Positions 35,764 to 44,455 of a stretch of 64,000 bases of DNA are shown here, in pieces. The DNA is from Granulosicoccus sp045110515. Its GTDB lineage: Bacteria > Pseudomonadota > Gammaproteobacteria > Granulosicoccales > Granulosicoccaceae. The position numbers were made by a program, and so were the translations under genes. The stretch spans positions 124,001-188,000 of the forward strand of contig JBGCGD010000003.1 in NCBI GenBank assembly GCA_045110515.1. Direction: 5' to 3'. The notes under the pieces are model-generated. The model was not told where the DNA came from. It saw nothing but the letters and a program-made list of their open reading frames with translations, and did no database searches. The number at the start of each line of letters is the position of its first letter. Position 1 is the first letter of the stretch.

Positions 35764-36603
35764 CTACAGCGCGTCCCCGATTAATTCTAAAAATTGTTCT
35801 GCATTTTGAACTTCAAATGCGTCTTTCGCCGAGATTACATATCCATGGGCCTCAGCGATAGCTTCATATCGAGGGATACGGGTTTTAAACAATCGTGGAA
35901 ACACCCACCGCACAAAGTCTGAAGGATCAATTTGCGCGGTGTATTCAACCCCAGTTTCGGCATAGTAATCAGCCAACTGATCGTCAAGGAAAGCCTCACG
36001 ATAGTACAAAGGCTTTGGGTGCAAAGCAGCACGTTCAATCAAAAAAGCCTCGTCTTCAGGGCTGGTTTTGATGTAGATCATCAAGCTATTTTCTGCAATA
36101 GATTGAATCACGGACTGGTCATCAATTTCACAGAAACTACCGCTGGCATCGTTGAGGAAATGATCATAGCCATATATCGATTTCGCTTTTTGAATAAACG
36201 ATTCAACATCTCTCATAGCAGCCAGCTCACCATCTAAATGCAATTTCTGCCGACGTTTAAATTCAGATAATGCAAGTCCGCCCTTATCTGGATCGCCCAA
36301 CATGCCAAGAAACGTGGATAGGGGTGCAAGATTGTCTACGGTTATGTTGTTACTAATGTAGATTGAATCAGACAGCAACAGTTCACGTAGAAAAGGCACC
36401 TGCATAGCCTGAGCTTTTATATTATCCAGGATAGGCTCATCGAGGTAGCGAGTGCCAATCCTGTAATCGACTGAATAGTGAAACCAGTCATCGTTTCGCA
36501 GCATGTTGGCTAATCGTGTTTTCCCCACACCAGACATGCCAAGTAAAGTAACGCGTTTACTAGGCCAAGCTAGAAACTCTTCTCGATCCATTCGCATAGA
36601 CAT
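35764..36603 (-). CDS. Conserved P-loop ATPase of unknown function
   Basis: Cytoplasmic protein of 279 aa with a kinase-like P-loop at 22-29 (GMSGVGKT), followed by WFHYSVDYRIGTRYL. The remainder has many aromatic and acidic residues and no membrane segment. I recall similar proteins as conserved uncharacterised ATPases in alpha- and gammaproteobacteria. The P-loop followed by an acidic/aromatic segment is reminiscent of small-molecule kinases, but no substrate motif is clear. It lies 15 bases after the ypfJ-like gene and before metA, suggesting cotranscription. Confidence 0.72.
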   Translation of the reverse strand: MSMRMDREEFLAWPSKRVTLLGMSGVGKTRLANMLRNDDWFHYSVDYRIGTRYLDEPILDNIKAQAMQVPFLRELLLSDSIYISNNITVDNLAPLSTFLGMLGDPDKGGLALSEFKRRQKLHLDGELAAMRDVESFIQKAKSIYGYDHFLNDASGSFCEIDDQSVIQSIAENSLMIYIKTSPEDEAFLIERAALHPKPLYYREAFLDDQLADYYAETGVEYTAQIDPSDFVRWVFPRLFKTRIPRYEAIAEAHGYVISAKDAFEVQNAEQFLELIGDAL

Positions 36604-36618
36604 TAACTACCCGGTGTA

Positions 36619-37488
36619 TTAGCTGGCAAATGTATCGCATTGTTGAGGGTCGCCGCTTTCCAACCCTCGATACAACCACTCTTGACGCTGCTTTGACGAA
36701 CCATGTGTAAACGCCTCAGGACGTACCCGAGCACCAGCCGCACTCATCAGTGCGTCATCACCGATTTTAGCCGCTGCGTTCATACCTTCTTCAAGGTCAC
36801 CAGGCTCTAGTAACTGATTGTCTTTATGAGCGTGATGAGCCCAAACTCCGGCATAGCAATCGGCCTGCAGCTCTGCTCGAACAGACAACTGATTAGCTTC
36901 AATTTTACTCACACTTCTTTGACGTCTCTGCACAGCCATCGAGACACCCAATAAATTCTGAATATGATGACCAACCTCGTGAGCCAGTACGTAGGCTTGA
37001 GCAAAATCTCCACCAGCGCCCATTCTTTGAAGCTCGCGGAAAAAGTTCAGGTCGATATAAATCTGATAATCACCTGGACAGTAAAACGGCCCAGCCGCCG
37101 ATGAGGTAAATCCGCAGGCAGAGTTTACACCCCCATCAAATATGACCAACTTGGCTGGCTTATATTGCTGGTTCGCCTCTGCAAATAACTTAGTCCAGAC
37201 ATCTTCGTTGTACGCCAGCATGGTGGATACAAACTGCGTGGACTCGTCGTCACTCTTAACCTGCCCTGCGGGTTTATTAGTCAACTGCGGTAGGCTCACA
37301 CTCGATGAACCACCGCCACCAAGAAGCCCCGATAAATCAACACCCAGAAACATACCCAGAAGCAGGACGACAATACCTGCACCACCGCCTAACTTTACGC
37401 CCGCGCCGCCACGACCACGTGCTCGCCCCGGACCTTGTCCGCGTCGATCTTCAATGTTGCTACTTCGCCGACCTTTTCTCCAGCGCAT
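36619..37488 (-). CDS. YpfJ family zinc metallopeptidase-like protein
   Basis: Membrane-anchored putative neutral zinc metallopeptidase of 289 aa. A basic, glycine-rich N-terminus is followed by one membrane helix (about 34-50). The periplasmic domain has HEVGHH (H170-E-x2-H174) and the third ligand region ELQADCYAGVWAHH. SACGFTSSAAGPFYCPGD is also typical of the YpfJ family. I chose the ATG at 37488 because AGGAGG stands 5 bases upstream. The GTG at 37491 is too close to that site. The substrate is unknown. It is divergent from tatD. Confidence 0.9.
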   Translation of the reverse strand: MRWRKGRRSSNIEDRRGQGPGRARGRGGAGVKLGGGAGIVVLLLGMFLGVDLSGLLGGGGSSSVSLPQLTNKPAGQVKSDDESTQFVSTMLAYNEDVWTKLFAEANQQYKPAKLVIFDGGVNSACGFTSSAAGPFYCPGDYQIYIDLNFFRELQRMGAGGDFAQAYVLAHEVGHHIQNLLGVSMAVQRRQRSVSKIEANQLSVRAELQADCYAGVWAHHAHKDNQLLEPGDLEEGMNAAAKIGDDALMSAAGARVRPEAFTHGSSKQRQEWLYRGLESGDPQQCDTFAS

Positions 37489-37596
37489 CACTGCCTCCTA
37501 CGTCTTATCACTGCTCGAAACTTCGAGCTGCCGAACCACTTGCCACATGATAGATTGTTACACGTTTCTCGACTCGGATCAGTGCGCAGATTGACG

Positions 37597-38436
37597 ATGA
37601 CCCAACAACTTTCGCCTCAACTAATCGATAGTCACGTACACACTGACGATGAGCGCTTTTTCAATGATATCGATGAGGTACTAAGACGCGCACGCGATGC
37701 CAATGTGGTGGCGCAAATCGTTCCGGCAATTTCACAACAACTGTGGCCGAGAGTGCGCGATTTATGTAGCCTTCACACAGACCTGTTCGCTTGTTATGGC
37801 TTACACCCGTGTTTTCAAGATGAACACCGCCTAGAGCATCTAGACGAACTTGCCTACTGGCTAGGGCGAGAAAAGCCTGTTGCCGTTGGCGAATGCGGTT
37901 TGGACTACCATATGCCAGATGCGAACAAGCCTTTTCAGCAACAATTGTTTGCAGCCCAACTAGCACTTGCCCGTGAATTTGATCTCCCCATCGTTGTTCA
38001 TGCCAGGAAAGCGGTTGAGGACGTTATCGAATTGATTAAAGCTTCGGGCGCTCATAAAGGACTCATTCACAGCTTCAACGGCTCAGAACAACAGGCCCAC
38101 CGACTTATCGACCTAGGATTTAAATTCAGTCTCGGTGGCGCTATTACCTATGAGCGGGCCACTAAACTCAGGGGCATTGCAGCCGCCTTACCCTTGGAGA
38201 GCATCCTTCTTGAAACAGATGCGCCAGATCAACCCGATCAAATTCATACAGGACTTCGTAACGAACCTGCTTATCTTGTCGATGTTTATACCGCCTTTTG
38301 CACCTTACGCAGTGAAGATGCAGAGTCTATTGCAGACACCACAACAATGAACGCTATAGATCTGTTTGGATTGAAAATTAAGACTTCAAAGCGAAAGCGC
38401 GCTAAGAAAAACGCAGTCAGTAAGGAAAACGATTGA
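37597..38436 (+). CDS. TatD family metal-dependent hydrolase/DNase
   Basis: Amidohydrolase-fold nuclease of the TatD/YcfH/YjjV group, 279 aa. Metal ligands are in DSHVHTD (H-x-H), GECGLDYH (Glu), VVHARKA (His), LIHSFNGS (His) and LLETDAPD (Asp). The start at 37597 gives the family N-terminus. The open frame extends upstream without similarity. The tail is lysine/arginine-rich. Its 3' end overlaps the convergent plsC-like gene by 20 bases. Members act as 3'-5' DNases or D-aminoacyl-tRNA-related hydrolases; which of these applies here is open. Confidence 0.92.
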   Translation: MTQQLSPQLIDSHVHTDDERFFNDIDEVLRRARDANVVAQIVPAISQQLWPRVRDLCSLHTDLFACYGLHPCFQDEHRLEHLDELAYWLGREKPVAVGECGLDYHMPDANKPFQQQLFAAQLALAREFDLPIVVHARKAVEDVIELIKASGAHKGLIHSFNGSEQQAHRLIDLGFKFSLGGAITYERATKLRGIAAALPLESILLETDAPDQPDQIHTGLRNEPAYLVDVYTAFCTLRSEDAESIADTTTMNAIDLFGLKIKTSKRKRAKKNAVSKEND

Positions 38437-39154
38437 GCACCGTTATTTCGCTCATACGACCCTCTATCCAATCTTCGGTTTCCTGAAGAATTTCACTTGC
38501 GGTCTTACCTTCAGTCTTGATAACAGGACCAATAGACACGGTTATCTCACCGGGCCATTTGATAAAACCCATACGCGGCCAAAACTCACCGGCGTTAACG
38601 GCAACAGGCAGCACATCAGCAGGCACTTGCTCGGCAATTTTTGCACCGCCAATTCGGTAGGCCGGAGGCGCCCCAACCGGCCGACGCGTCCCTTCAGGAA
38701 ACACCAGTACCCAGCGACCCTTGGCAAGCCGGTCGGCAGCCTGTTCGCACATTTGCTGAATGGCTGAACGACCACTTTTGCGATCAATAAGAATGAACTT
38801 AAGAATGTATAGTGCCCAACCGAATATAGGTATCAATATCAGAGAGCGTTTCGCAACATAAACGCTGTAGGAGAAAAGCGTAGGCAAAAAATACGCATCC
38901 CAGGTTGATTGATGTTTTGACAAAACCACACAGGGTTTTTCCGGGATGTTCTCACGCCCTTCTACCGTCCAGGTAACGCCGCAAATGTATTTTAGCCCCC
39001 AGATATTTGCTCTGTTCCAGACAAGTGCCGTTGCGTAACCAAGTTTGAAAGAGAACAAACCGAACAACAGAACAAGCGGCCCAATAGCCAGTGTGCAGAG
39101 AATTTGCCAAACCCAAAACACAGCGCTGCGAAATGTCAGCCATATGCGATTCAT
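38417..39154 (-). CDS. 1-acyl-sn-glycerol-3-phosphate acyltransferase (PlsC-like)
   Basis: Membrane-bound acyltransferase of 245 aa that adds the second acyl chain to lysophosphatidate or a related acceptor. The H-x4-D motif is in SKHQSTWDAYF and FPEGTRRP is the third acyltransferase block. Two hydrophobic N-terminal segments lie at about 10-40. It follows gmhB by 2 bases at the end of glyQ-glyS-gmhB-plsC, a common gammaproteobacterial operon. It may supply phosphatidate for the CDP-lipid enzymes encoded at 30.6-32.2 kb, but that is inference. Confidence 0.92.
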   Translation of the reverse strand: MNRIWLTFRSAVFWVWQILCTLAIGPLVLLFGLFSFKLGYATALVWNRANIWGLKYICGVTWTVEGRENIPEKPCVVLSKHQSTWDAYFLPTLFSYSVYVAKRSLILIPIFGWALYILKFILIDRKSGRSAIQQMCEQAADRLAKGRWVLVFPEGTRRPVGAPPAYRIGGAKIAEQVPADVLPVAVNAGEFWPRMGFIKWPGEITVSIGPVIKTEGKTASEILQETEDWIEGRMSEITVLNRFPY

Positions 39155-39156
39155 GG

Positions 39157-39708
39157 TTACTCGTCCTCTGTTGGCGCTAGCAAAGCCTCAACATAGCTTG
39201 CAAGGTCGTCATAAGCTGGTATGTGTTCCAGGCCTTTATTACTGTCGAGCGTCATTTGGCCTTTACCGGTTCGGACAATGATAGGCGTTGCGGCAGTTGC
39301 CATAGCTGCTTGAACGTCTCTTAAAGAATCCCCAACCAGTACTATTTTACTCGGATCGATGTCTAAGCGTTCGCAGATGGTATACAACATTCCCGGCGCG
39401 GGTTTTCTACAGGCGCACTGGTTGGATTCACTATGTGGGCAAAACGCTACAACATCAATTTTACCGCCAGCCTGATTCACCATCTCATGCATACGTTGAT
39501 GTATTGCATGCAAAGTTTCAAGTTCTATTAAGCCTCGTTCAATACCGCTTTGATTAGTCGCAACAGCAACATGCCAACCTGCTTGATGCAAACGGGCAAT
39601 AGCTTCTAGACTGCCCGGGATCGGTGTCCATTCATCTGCAGAAGAGACTGGGCGCTCCAAGTCTTCATTGATGACACCATCCCGATCCAGAACAATCAAT
39701 TTAATCAT
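39157..39708 (-). CDS. gmhB: D-glycero-beta-D-manno-heptose 1,7-bisphosphate 7-phosphatase
   Basis: HAD-family phosphatase of ADP-heptose synthesis for LPS core. It has D8-R-D-G at the N-terminus (LDRDGVINED), VATNQSGI, a zinc loop C-P-H-x5-C-x-C followed by RKP, and GDSLRDVQAA with the acidic motif. It has 183 aa. The start overlaps the glyS stop as ATGA. The placement between glyS and plsC is standard. Confidence 0.94.
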   Translation of the reverse strand: MIKLIVLDRDGVINEDLERPVSSADEWTPIPGSLEAIARLHQAGWHVAVATNQSGIERGLIELETLHAIHQRMHEMVNQAGGKIDVVAFCPHSESNQCACRKPAPGMLYTICERLDIDPSKIVLVGDSLRDVQAAMATAATPIIVRTGKGQMTLDSNKGLEHIPAYDDLASYVEALLAPTEDE

Positions 39709-41774
39709 GATGCATTAACAGGCTTGAGCAAACTCAGCTCAGCAGTACTACAGCACAGATCATTAACCTGCTTTAACAATGCCAAGCGGTTATCTCTTAG
39801 TGCTGTGTCTTCAGCCATTACCATTACTTTGTCAAAAAACGCATCCACATCCTCACGCAAACTGGCCGTCAGGCTCATAGCCGACGCATAGTCATTTGAA
39901 CCAATGTTTGTCTCAATGGTTGGTGAGATGTCGGATAAGCGTGTGAACAACTGAGATTCCGCCGCTTCTACAAGTAACGATGCATCAACAGCAACAGGTA
40001 CGTCTGTCTCAACTTTCTTGAGAATGTTCCCAATACGCTTACTTGCAGCAGCTAACGATACCGCCGCGTCCGTTTGCCGAAACTGCTGCATTGCTTGCAA
40101 CCGGGATACGATGTCTAACGGTCTGTAGATACCTTTCGCAAGTACAGCATCGATAGCATCAGGTGCGAAGCCTTGGTCAACCAGGTAACCACGCATACGT
40201 TCAACAATATACGCGAGCATCTCCGATTTATCGGGGTCATCCAAAATATCCGCATAACTCGCCAAACTCGCATCAAGCAGTTCGACCAGGTCAATATCAA
40301 GTTTTTGTTCCACAACAATACGGACAATACCAAGCGATGCTCTGCGCAGTGCAAAAGGATCTTTAGCCCCCGTTGGCTTCATGCCCAAACCAAAGATTCC
40401 AACCAGCGTATCGGTTTTATCAGACAAGGAAACGATCTGAGAAACCAGGCCTTCAGGTAATTTCCCACCCGCCTGTTTCGGAAAGTAATGCTGCTCCATA
40501 GCTTCAGCCACGTCACTAGGATGACCGTCTCGCTCCGCATAGTAGCGGCCGCAAATACCTTGCATTTTCGCCAGCTCTTTTACAATCTCGGTGTTTAGAT
40601 CGCACTTGCACAGAGCTGCCGCTAAGGCGACATTTGATTTATCCGCATTGAGTTCGGTTGCAAGCCACTCACCCAACACACCCATGCGTGATACCTTATC
40701 GGCAACACTTCCTAGCTTCTCTTGAAACAACAGGCGGGACAGCTGCGCTTGATGCGCCGCTAAAGGTTGCTGTTTATCTTGGTTCCAGAAAAACATGGTA
40801 TCGGCAAAACGAGGGCGGATAACCCGCTCATTCCCATCGACAACCGTGGCACTGTTTACAGATTCAATATTGGCCACAGTAATGAACGCAGGCATCAGCT
40901 CTCCTTTGTCATCCAGTAAGGCAAAGTATCGTTGATTTTCCTGCATGGTCTGAATCAGCGCTTCTTTCGGAATTTCAAGAAACGCTTCGTCAAATTTACC
41001 GGCCAATGCAACCGGCCACTCAACCAAAGCATTTACCTCATCAACGAGATCTTCATCCATGACCGGCGTTCCCCCCATTCGCATGGCTTCAGCTTGTACA
41101 GATTTAACAATACGCGCACGACGTTCGGCAGGGTCAGCCATGACAAACGCTGATTCCAAAATTGCCTCATAGCTTGACGGCTGATCTATAGTCTGAGGTG
41201 CTGGTGAATGAAAACGATGCCCCAGACTTGTATTTGAAGCTGTCAGTCCAAGCACACTCAGCGGCAGAGTTTCACTGCCATGCAACGCGGTTAACCAGAC
41301 AACTGGGCGCAAAAATTCATGTGTCTTGTCACCCCAACGCATTCTGCGTGGCATGGACATCGTTTTAATGGCATTCGGCAGTGCTTCTGCAAGGACATCT
41401 ACCAACGCTTTGCCCTTTACAGTCTGATTAACCACCATCCATTCGCCTTTCGTTGTGTTTATAGTAGTGAGTTGATCCACAGTGACACCAGCGCCACGCA
41501 TAAAACCTTCTAACGCTTTGGTAGGAACGCCATCGTTAAAGGCAGCCGCTTTTGCCGGTCCCTTCTTCTCTACGACACTGTCCGCCTGCTTTTCACCCAC
41601 TGAGCTAAAGCGCGCGGCGATTCTACGCGGGGTAGCGAATACTTCAGGCTTTTCCGAGCAGAGCTGGCTTTGCTGTAATACCGCAAACAACGATGATGCT
41701 AGGTGCTCGGCCAAAGGCATCATTGAACCGGCCGGCAACTCTTCGCAGCCAATCTCTATTAATAAATCAGACAT
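39705..41774 (-). CDS. glyS: Glycyl-tRNA synthetase beta subunit
   Basis: Large subunit of the alpha2-beta2 glycyl-tRNA synthetase, needed for tRNA binding. The N-terminus LLIEIGCEELPAGSM is characteristic, and FATPRRIA and KRMRWGDK-type residues (MPRRMRWGDKTHEFLRP) follow. At 689 aa it is full length. It overlaps glyQ by 8 bases and gmhB by 4, so this is a tightly coupled operon. Confidence 0.97.
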   Translation of the reverse strand: MSDLLIEIGCEELPAGSMMPLAEHLASSLFAVLQQSQLCSEKPEVFATPRRIAARFSSVGEKQADSVVEKKGPAKAAAFNDGVPTKALEGFMRGAGVTVDQLTTINTTKGEWMVVNQTVKGKALVDVLAEALPNAIKTMSMPRRMRWGDKTHEFLRPVVWLTALHGSETLPLSVLGLTASNTSLGHRFHSPAPQTIDQPSSYEAILESAFVMADPAERRARIVKSVQAEAMRMGGTPVMDEDLVDEVNALVEWPVALAGKFDEAFLEIPKEALIQTMQENQRYFALLDDKGELMPAFITVANIESVNSATVVDGNERVIRPRFADTMFFWNQDKQQPLAAHQAQLSRLLFQEKLGSVADKVSRMGVLGEWLATELNADKSNVALAAALCKCDLNTEIVKELAKMQGICGRYYAERDGHPSDVAEAMEQHYFPKQAGGKLPEGLVSQIVSLSDKTDTLVGIFGLGMKPTGAKDPFALRRASLGIVRIVVEQKLDIDLVELLDASLASYADILDDPDKSEMLAYIVERMRGYLVDQGFAPDAIDAVLAKGIYRPLDIVSRLQAMQQFRQTDAAVSLAAASKRIGNILKKVETDVPVAVDASLLVEAAESQLFTRLSDISPTIETNIGSNDYASAMSLTASLREDVDAFFDKVMVMAEDTALRDNRLALLKQVNDLCCSTAELSLLKPVNAS

Positions 41775-42708
41775 TGTCAGAGGCCTCCGAGTTAGCGTTG
41801 TTCTTTAATAAGGGAAAGCCCAAAGACTCACGCTTAGTCAGCCATGCGTCTGCCACCAATCTTGACAGAGTGCGTACTTTTAATATGTACCGCTGTCTTT
41901 CTGTGACTGAGATAGCGTGCCTTGCATCCAACAGGTTGAAAGAATGAGAGGCCCTGAGGACTTGTTCATAGGCTGGCAAAGGCAGAGATAACTCACACAG
42001 CTTGGCGCAGTCTTTTTCACATTGATCAAATTGCGCAAACAAGGCATCGACATCGGCGTGCTCGAAATTATAAGCCGACTGCTCCACCTCATTTTGATGA
42101 AACACATCACCGTAGGTCACGGTGCCTTCAGCCGTCTCCCCCCACACCAGATCGTAGACACTCTCAACACCTTGAATGTACATCGCCAGCCGCTCAATAC
42201 CGTATGCCAACTCTCCTAGTACTGGTTTGCAACTGATACCACCGCACTGCTGGAAGTAGGTGTACTGAGTGACCTCCATACCATTGAGCCACACTTCCCA
42301 GCCCAGCCCCCATGCGCCAAGGGTCGGCGATTCCCAGTTGTCCTCGACGAAACGAATATCGTGTTCCAGGGTATTGAAACCCAGAGCTTCCAAGGAGCCC
42401 AGATATAAATCCTGCATACCCTCCGGAGACGGTTTCATTGCCACCTGAAATTGGTAGTAATGCTGCAGCCTATTGGGGTTGTCCCCGTAACGCCCGTCAG
42501 TAGGTCGTCTTGAGGATTGCGTGTGACAGGCAAACCATGGCTCAGGGCCGATGGCACGAAGGAATGTGGAAGGATGAAACGTCCCGGCCCCCATCTCCAT
42601 GTCGTAGGACTGTTGCACCAGGCACCCTTGGGCAGCCCAATAGTTTTGCAACACGGCAATCATGCCCTGGAAGGTATTTACATCAGGCTGCGCGGCAGCG
42701 TCGTTCAT
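41767..42708 (-). CDS. glyQ: Glycyl-tRNA synthetase alpha subunit
   Basis: Catalytic small subunit that activates glycine. It shows MEMGAGTFHPSTFLRAIGPE, the SRRPTDGRYGDNPNRLQHYY block, and DIRFVEDNWESPTLGAWGLG, all strongly conserved in the family. It has 313 aa, normal length. It is the first gene of the leftward glyQ-glyS-gmhB-plsC operon and is divergent from glnA across 275 bases. Confidence 0.97.
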   Translation of the reverse strand: MNDAAAQPDVNTFQGMIAVLQNYWAAQGCLVQQSYDMEMGAGTFHPSTFLRAIGPEPWFACHTQSSRRPTDGRYGDNPNRLQHYYQFQVAMKPSPEGMQDLYLGSLEALGFNTLEHDIRFVEDNWESPTLGAWGLGWEVWLNGMEVTQYTYFQQCGGISCKPVLGELAYGIERLAMYIQGVESVYDLVWGETAEGTVTYGDVFHQNEVEQSAYNFEHADVDALFAQFDQCEKDCAKLCELSLPLPAYEQVLRASHSFNLLDARHAISVTERQRYILKVRTLSRLVADAWLTKRESLGFPLLKNNANSEASDNV

Positions 42709-42833
42709 GGTTAATTCAAGCTCTGTAAACGAAGCCTACCAGTGTACTTAATCCTACGCGCTACGACGATACGGTAGACTAAGACAATCCATCTGCATTT
42801 TCAGTGGACTGGCATCATTTTCACGCCTATTTA

Positions 42834-42850
42834 CGCACTATAATAGTGCG
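42834..42850. promoter_or_regulatory. NtrC-like palindrome overlapping a TATAAT upstream of glnA
   Basis: A perfect 17-bp palindrome reads CGCACT-N5-AGTGCG, with the GCAC-N7-GTGC spacing of NtrC (NRI) sites. Its centre contains TATAAT (42839-42844), a perfect sigma-70 -10 box read toward glnA, 139 bases before the ATG. Binding would cover that box. No sigma-54 GG-N10-GC element is visible in the gap. Further down, at 42936-42949, there is a small CCACG/CGTGG hairpin in the leader. Confidence 0.6.
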
Positions 42851-42983
42851 CACCCTTGCGACCCGTACCTTTTCAAAGCAAATTTCGGTTCTGCAGAGTC
42901 AGTATCTTTTTGATTTTAAAAGAATTAAACGCGCCCCACGTAAGCGTGGCCCAGACGATAAATTTTTATAGGAAAACCTAGAC

Positions 42984-44393
42984 ATGTCAACGAGTGACGT
43001 ACTCAAGAGCATTAAAGACAACGAAGTAAAGTTCGTTGATTTTCGATTTACCGACCCTCGTGGCAAGGAACAGCACACGTCAATCCCGGCCTCACTGTTT
43101 GAAGAAGACGTTTTCGAAGACGGCCAACCGTTTGACGGATCGTCTATCGCCGGCTGGAAAGGCATCAACGCCTCTGACATGCTACTGATGCCCGACGCTG
43201 AAACCGCGGTTCTTGACCCGTTCACTGAAGAAACAACACTAAACATTCGCTGCGATATCGTTGAGCCCGACACGATGGAAGGCTACGAGCGCGACCCTCG
43301 CTCTGTTGCCCGCCGAGCAGAAGCTTACCTTCAGTCCACAGGCATTGCTGACACAGCCTACTTTGGTCCAGAGCCAGAGTTTTTCGTCTTCGACGATGTT
43401 AGATGGTCCACTGAAATGCAGGGCATGAGCTACGCCATTAACTCTGAGGAAGCGGCTTGGAACTCAAACAAAAAAATGGACGGTGGCAACATCGGCCACC
43501 GGCCTAAAGTTAAGGGTGGATACTTTCCAGTTCCACCTGTGGATTCGTTAAATGATCTTCGAGCAACGATGTGTTTGGTCCTTGATCAAATGGGCGTAAC
43601 ACCTGAAGTTCATCACCACGAAGTGGGGACTGCAGGCCAGTGCGAAATCGGCACTAAATTCGACACGCTTGTTAAGCGTGCAGACCAGACTCAGATTTTA
43701 AAGTACGTTGTTTTAAACGTTGCACATCAATACGGTCGTACAGCGACCTTCATGCCTAAGCCAATTGTTGGTGACAATGGTAGCGGCATGCACGTTCACC
43801 AGTCTTTATTCAAAGGTGGCGACAACATGTTTGCAGGCGAGCTCTACGGTGGACTGTCCGAAACTGCCCTCCACTACATTGGCGGCATCATCAAACATTC
43901 ACGTGCAATTAATGCTTTCGCCAACGCATCAACAAACAGCTACAAGCGATTGGTACCTGGCTTTGAAGCTCCCGTTATGTTGGCCTACTCTGCTCGTAAC
44001 CGTTCAGCCTCTATCCGAATCCCGTATGTCGGCAACCCTAAGGGTCGTCGCATCGAGGTTCGTTACCCTGATCCAACAGGCAATCCGTACCTGACGTTCT
44101 CTGCATTAATGATGGCAGGCCTTGATGGTATCCAAAACAAGATCCACCCTGGGGATGCATCCGATAAAGATCTATACGACCTGCCTCCAGAAGAAGCAGC
44201 AAACATCCCTCAAGTTTGCTCTTCACTCGACCAAGCTCTCGAAGCACTCGATGCAGATCGCGGCTTCCTGACAGCCGGCGGTGTATTCACTGATGATCAG
44301 ATCAACGGCTACATTGACTTGAAGATGGAAGAAGTTACGCGTATGCGGATGTCTACTCATCCGGTTGAGTTTGATATGTACTACAGCTGTTAA
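42984..44393 (+). CDS. glnA: Glutamine synthetase type I
   Basis: Makes glutamine from glutamate, ammonia and ATP. It forms a dodecamer in the cytoplasm and is the partner of GltB in nitrogen assimilation. It has DGSSIAGWKGI near residue 51, GPEPEFFVFD, HHEVGTAGQCEIG, GSGMHVHQSL and NRSASIRIP. The adenylylation site Y398 is in DLYDLPPEE, so it is probably controlled by GlnE. It has 469 aa. An AGGA lies 12 bases upstream of the start. The upstream palindrome at 42834 suggests NtrC control. Confidence 0.98.
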   Translation: MSTSDVLKSIKDNEVKFVDFRFTDPRGKEQHTSIPASLFEEDVFEDGQPFDGSSIAGWKGINASDMLLMPDAETAVLDPFTEETTLNIRCDIVEPDTMEGYERDPRSVARRAEAYLQSTGIADTAYFGPEPEFFVFDDVRWSTEMQGMSYAINSEEAAWNSNKKMDGGNIGHRPKVKGGYFPVPPVDSLNDLRATMCLVLDQMGVTPEVHHHEVGTAGQCEIGTKFDTLVKRADQTQILKYVVLNVAHQYGRTATFMPKPIVGDNGSGMHVHQSLFKGGDNMFAGELYGGLSETALHYIGGIIKHSRAINAFANASTNSYKRLVPGFEAPVMLAYSARNRSASIRIPYVGNPKGRRIEVRYPDPTGNPYLTFSALMMAGLDGIQNKIHPGDASDKDLYDLPPEEAANIPQVCSSLDQALEALDADRGFLTAGGVFTDDQINGYIDLKMEEVTRMRMSTHPVEFDMYYSC

Positions 44394-44420
44394 GATAACT
44401 TACTCTTAACAAAATTAAAA

Positions 44421-44451
44421 AGGCAGCACTTTAGAGTGCTGCCTTTTTTTT
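44421..44451. terminator. Bidirectional terminator between glnA and ggt
   Basis: A 10-bp perfect stem AGGCAGCACT / AGTGCTGCCT with a four-base loop has an A-run before it and eight T after it. It therefore works for both the rightward glnA and the leftward ggt, which converge here. Confidence 0.93.
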
Positions 44452-44455
44452 ACCC

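Noticed and set aside
9932..42949. The shared sequence TAAGCGTGG at the pilQ terminator (9940) and in the glnA leader (42941).
   Set aside because: It is too short to be a meaningful repeat, and the second copy has no terminator features.
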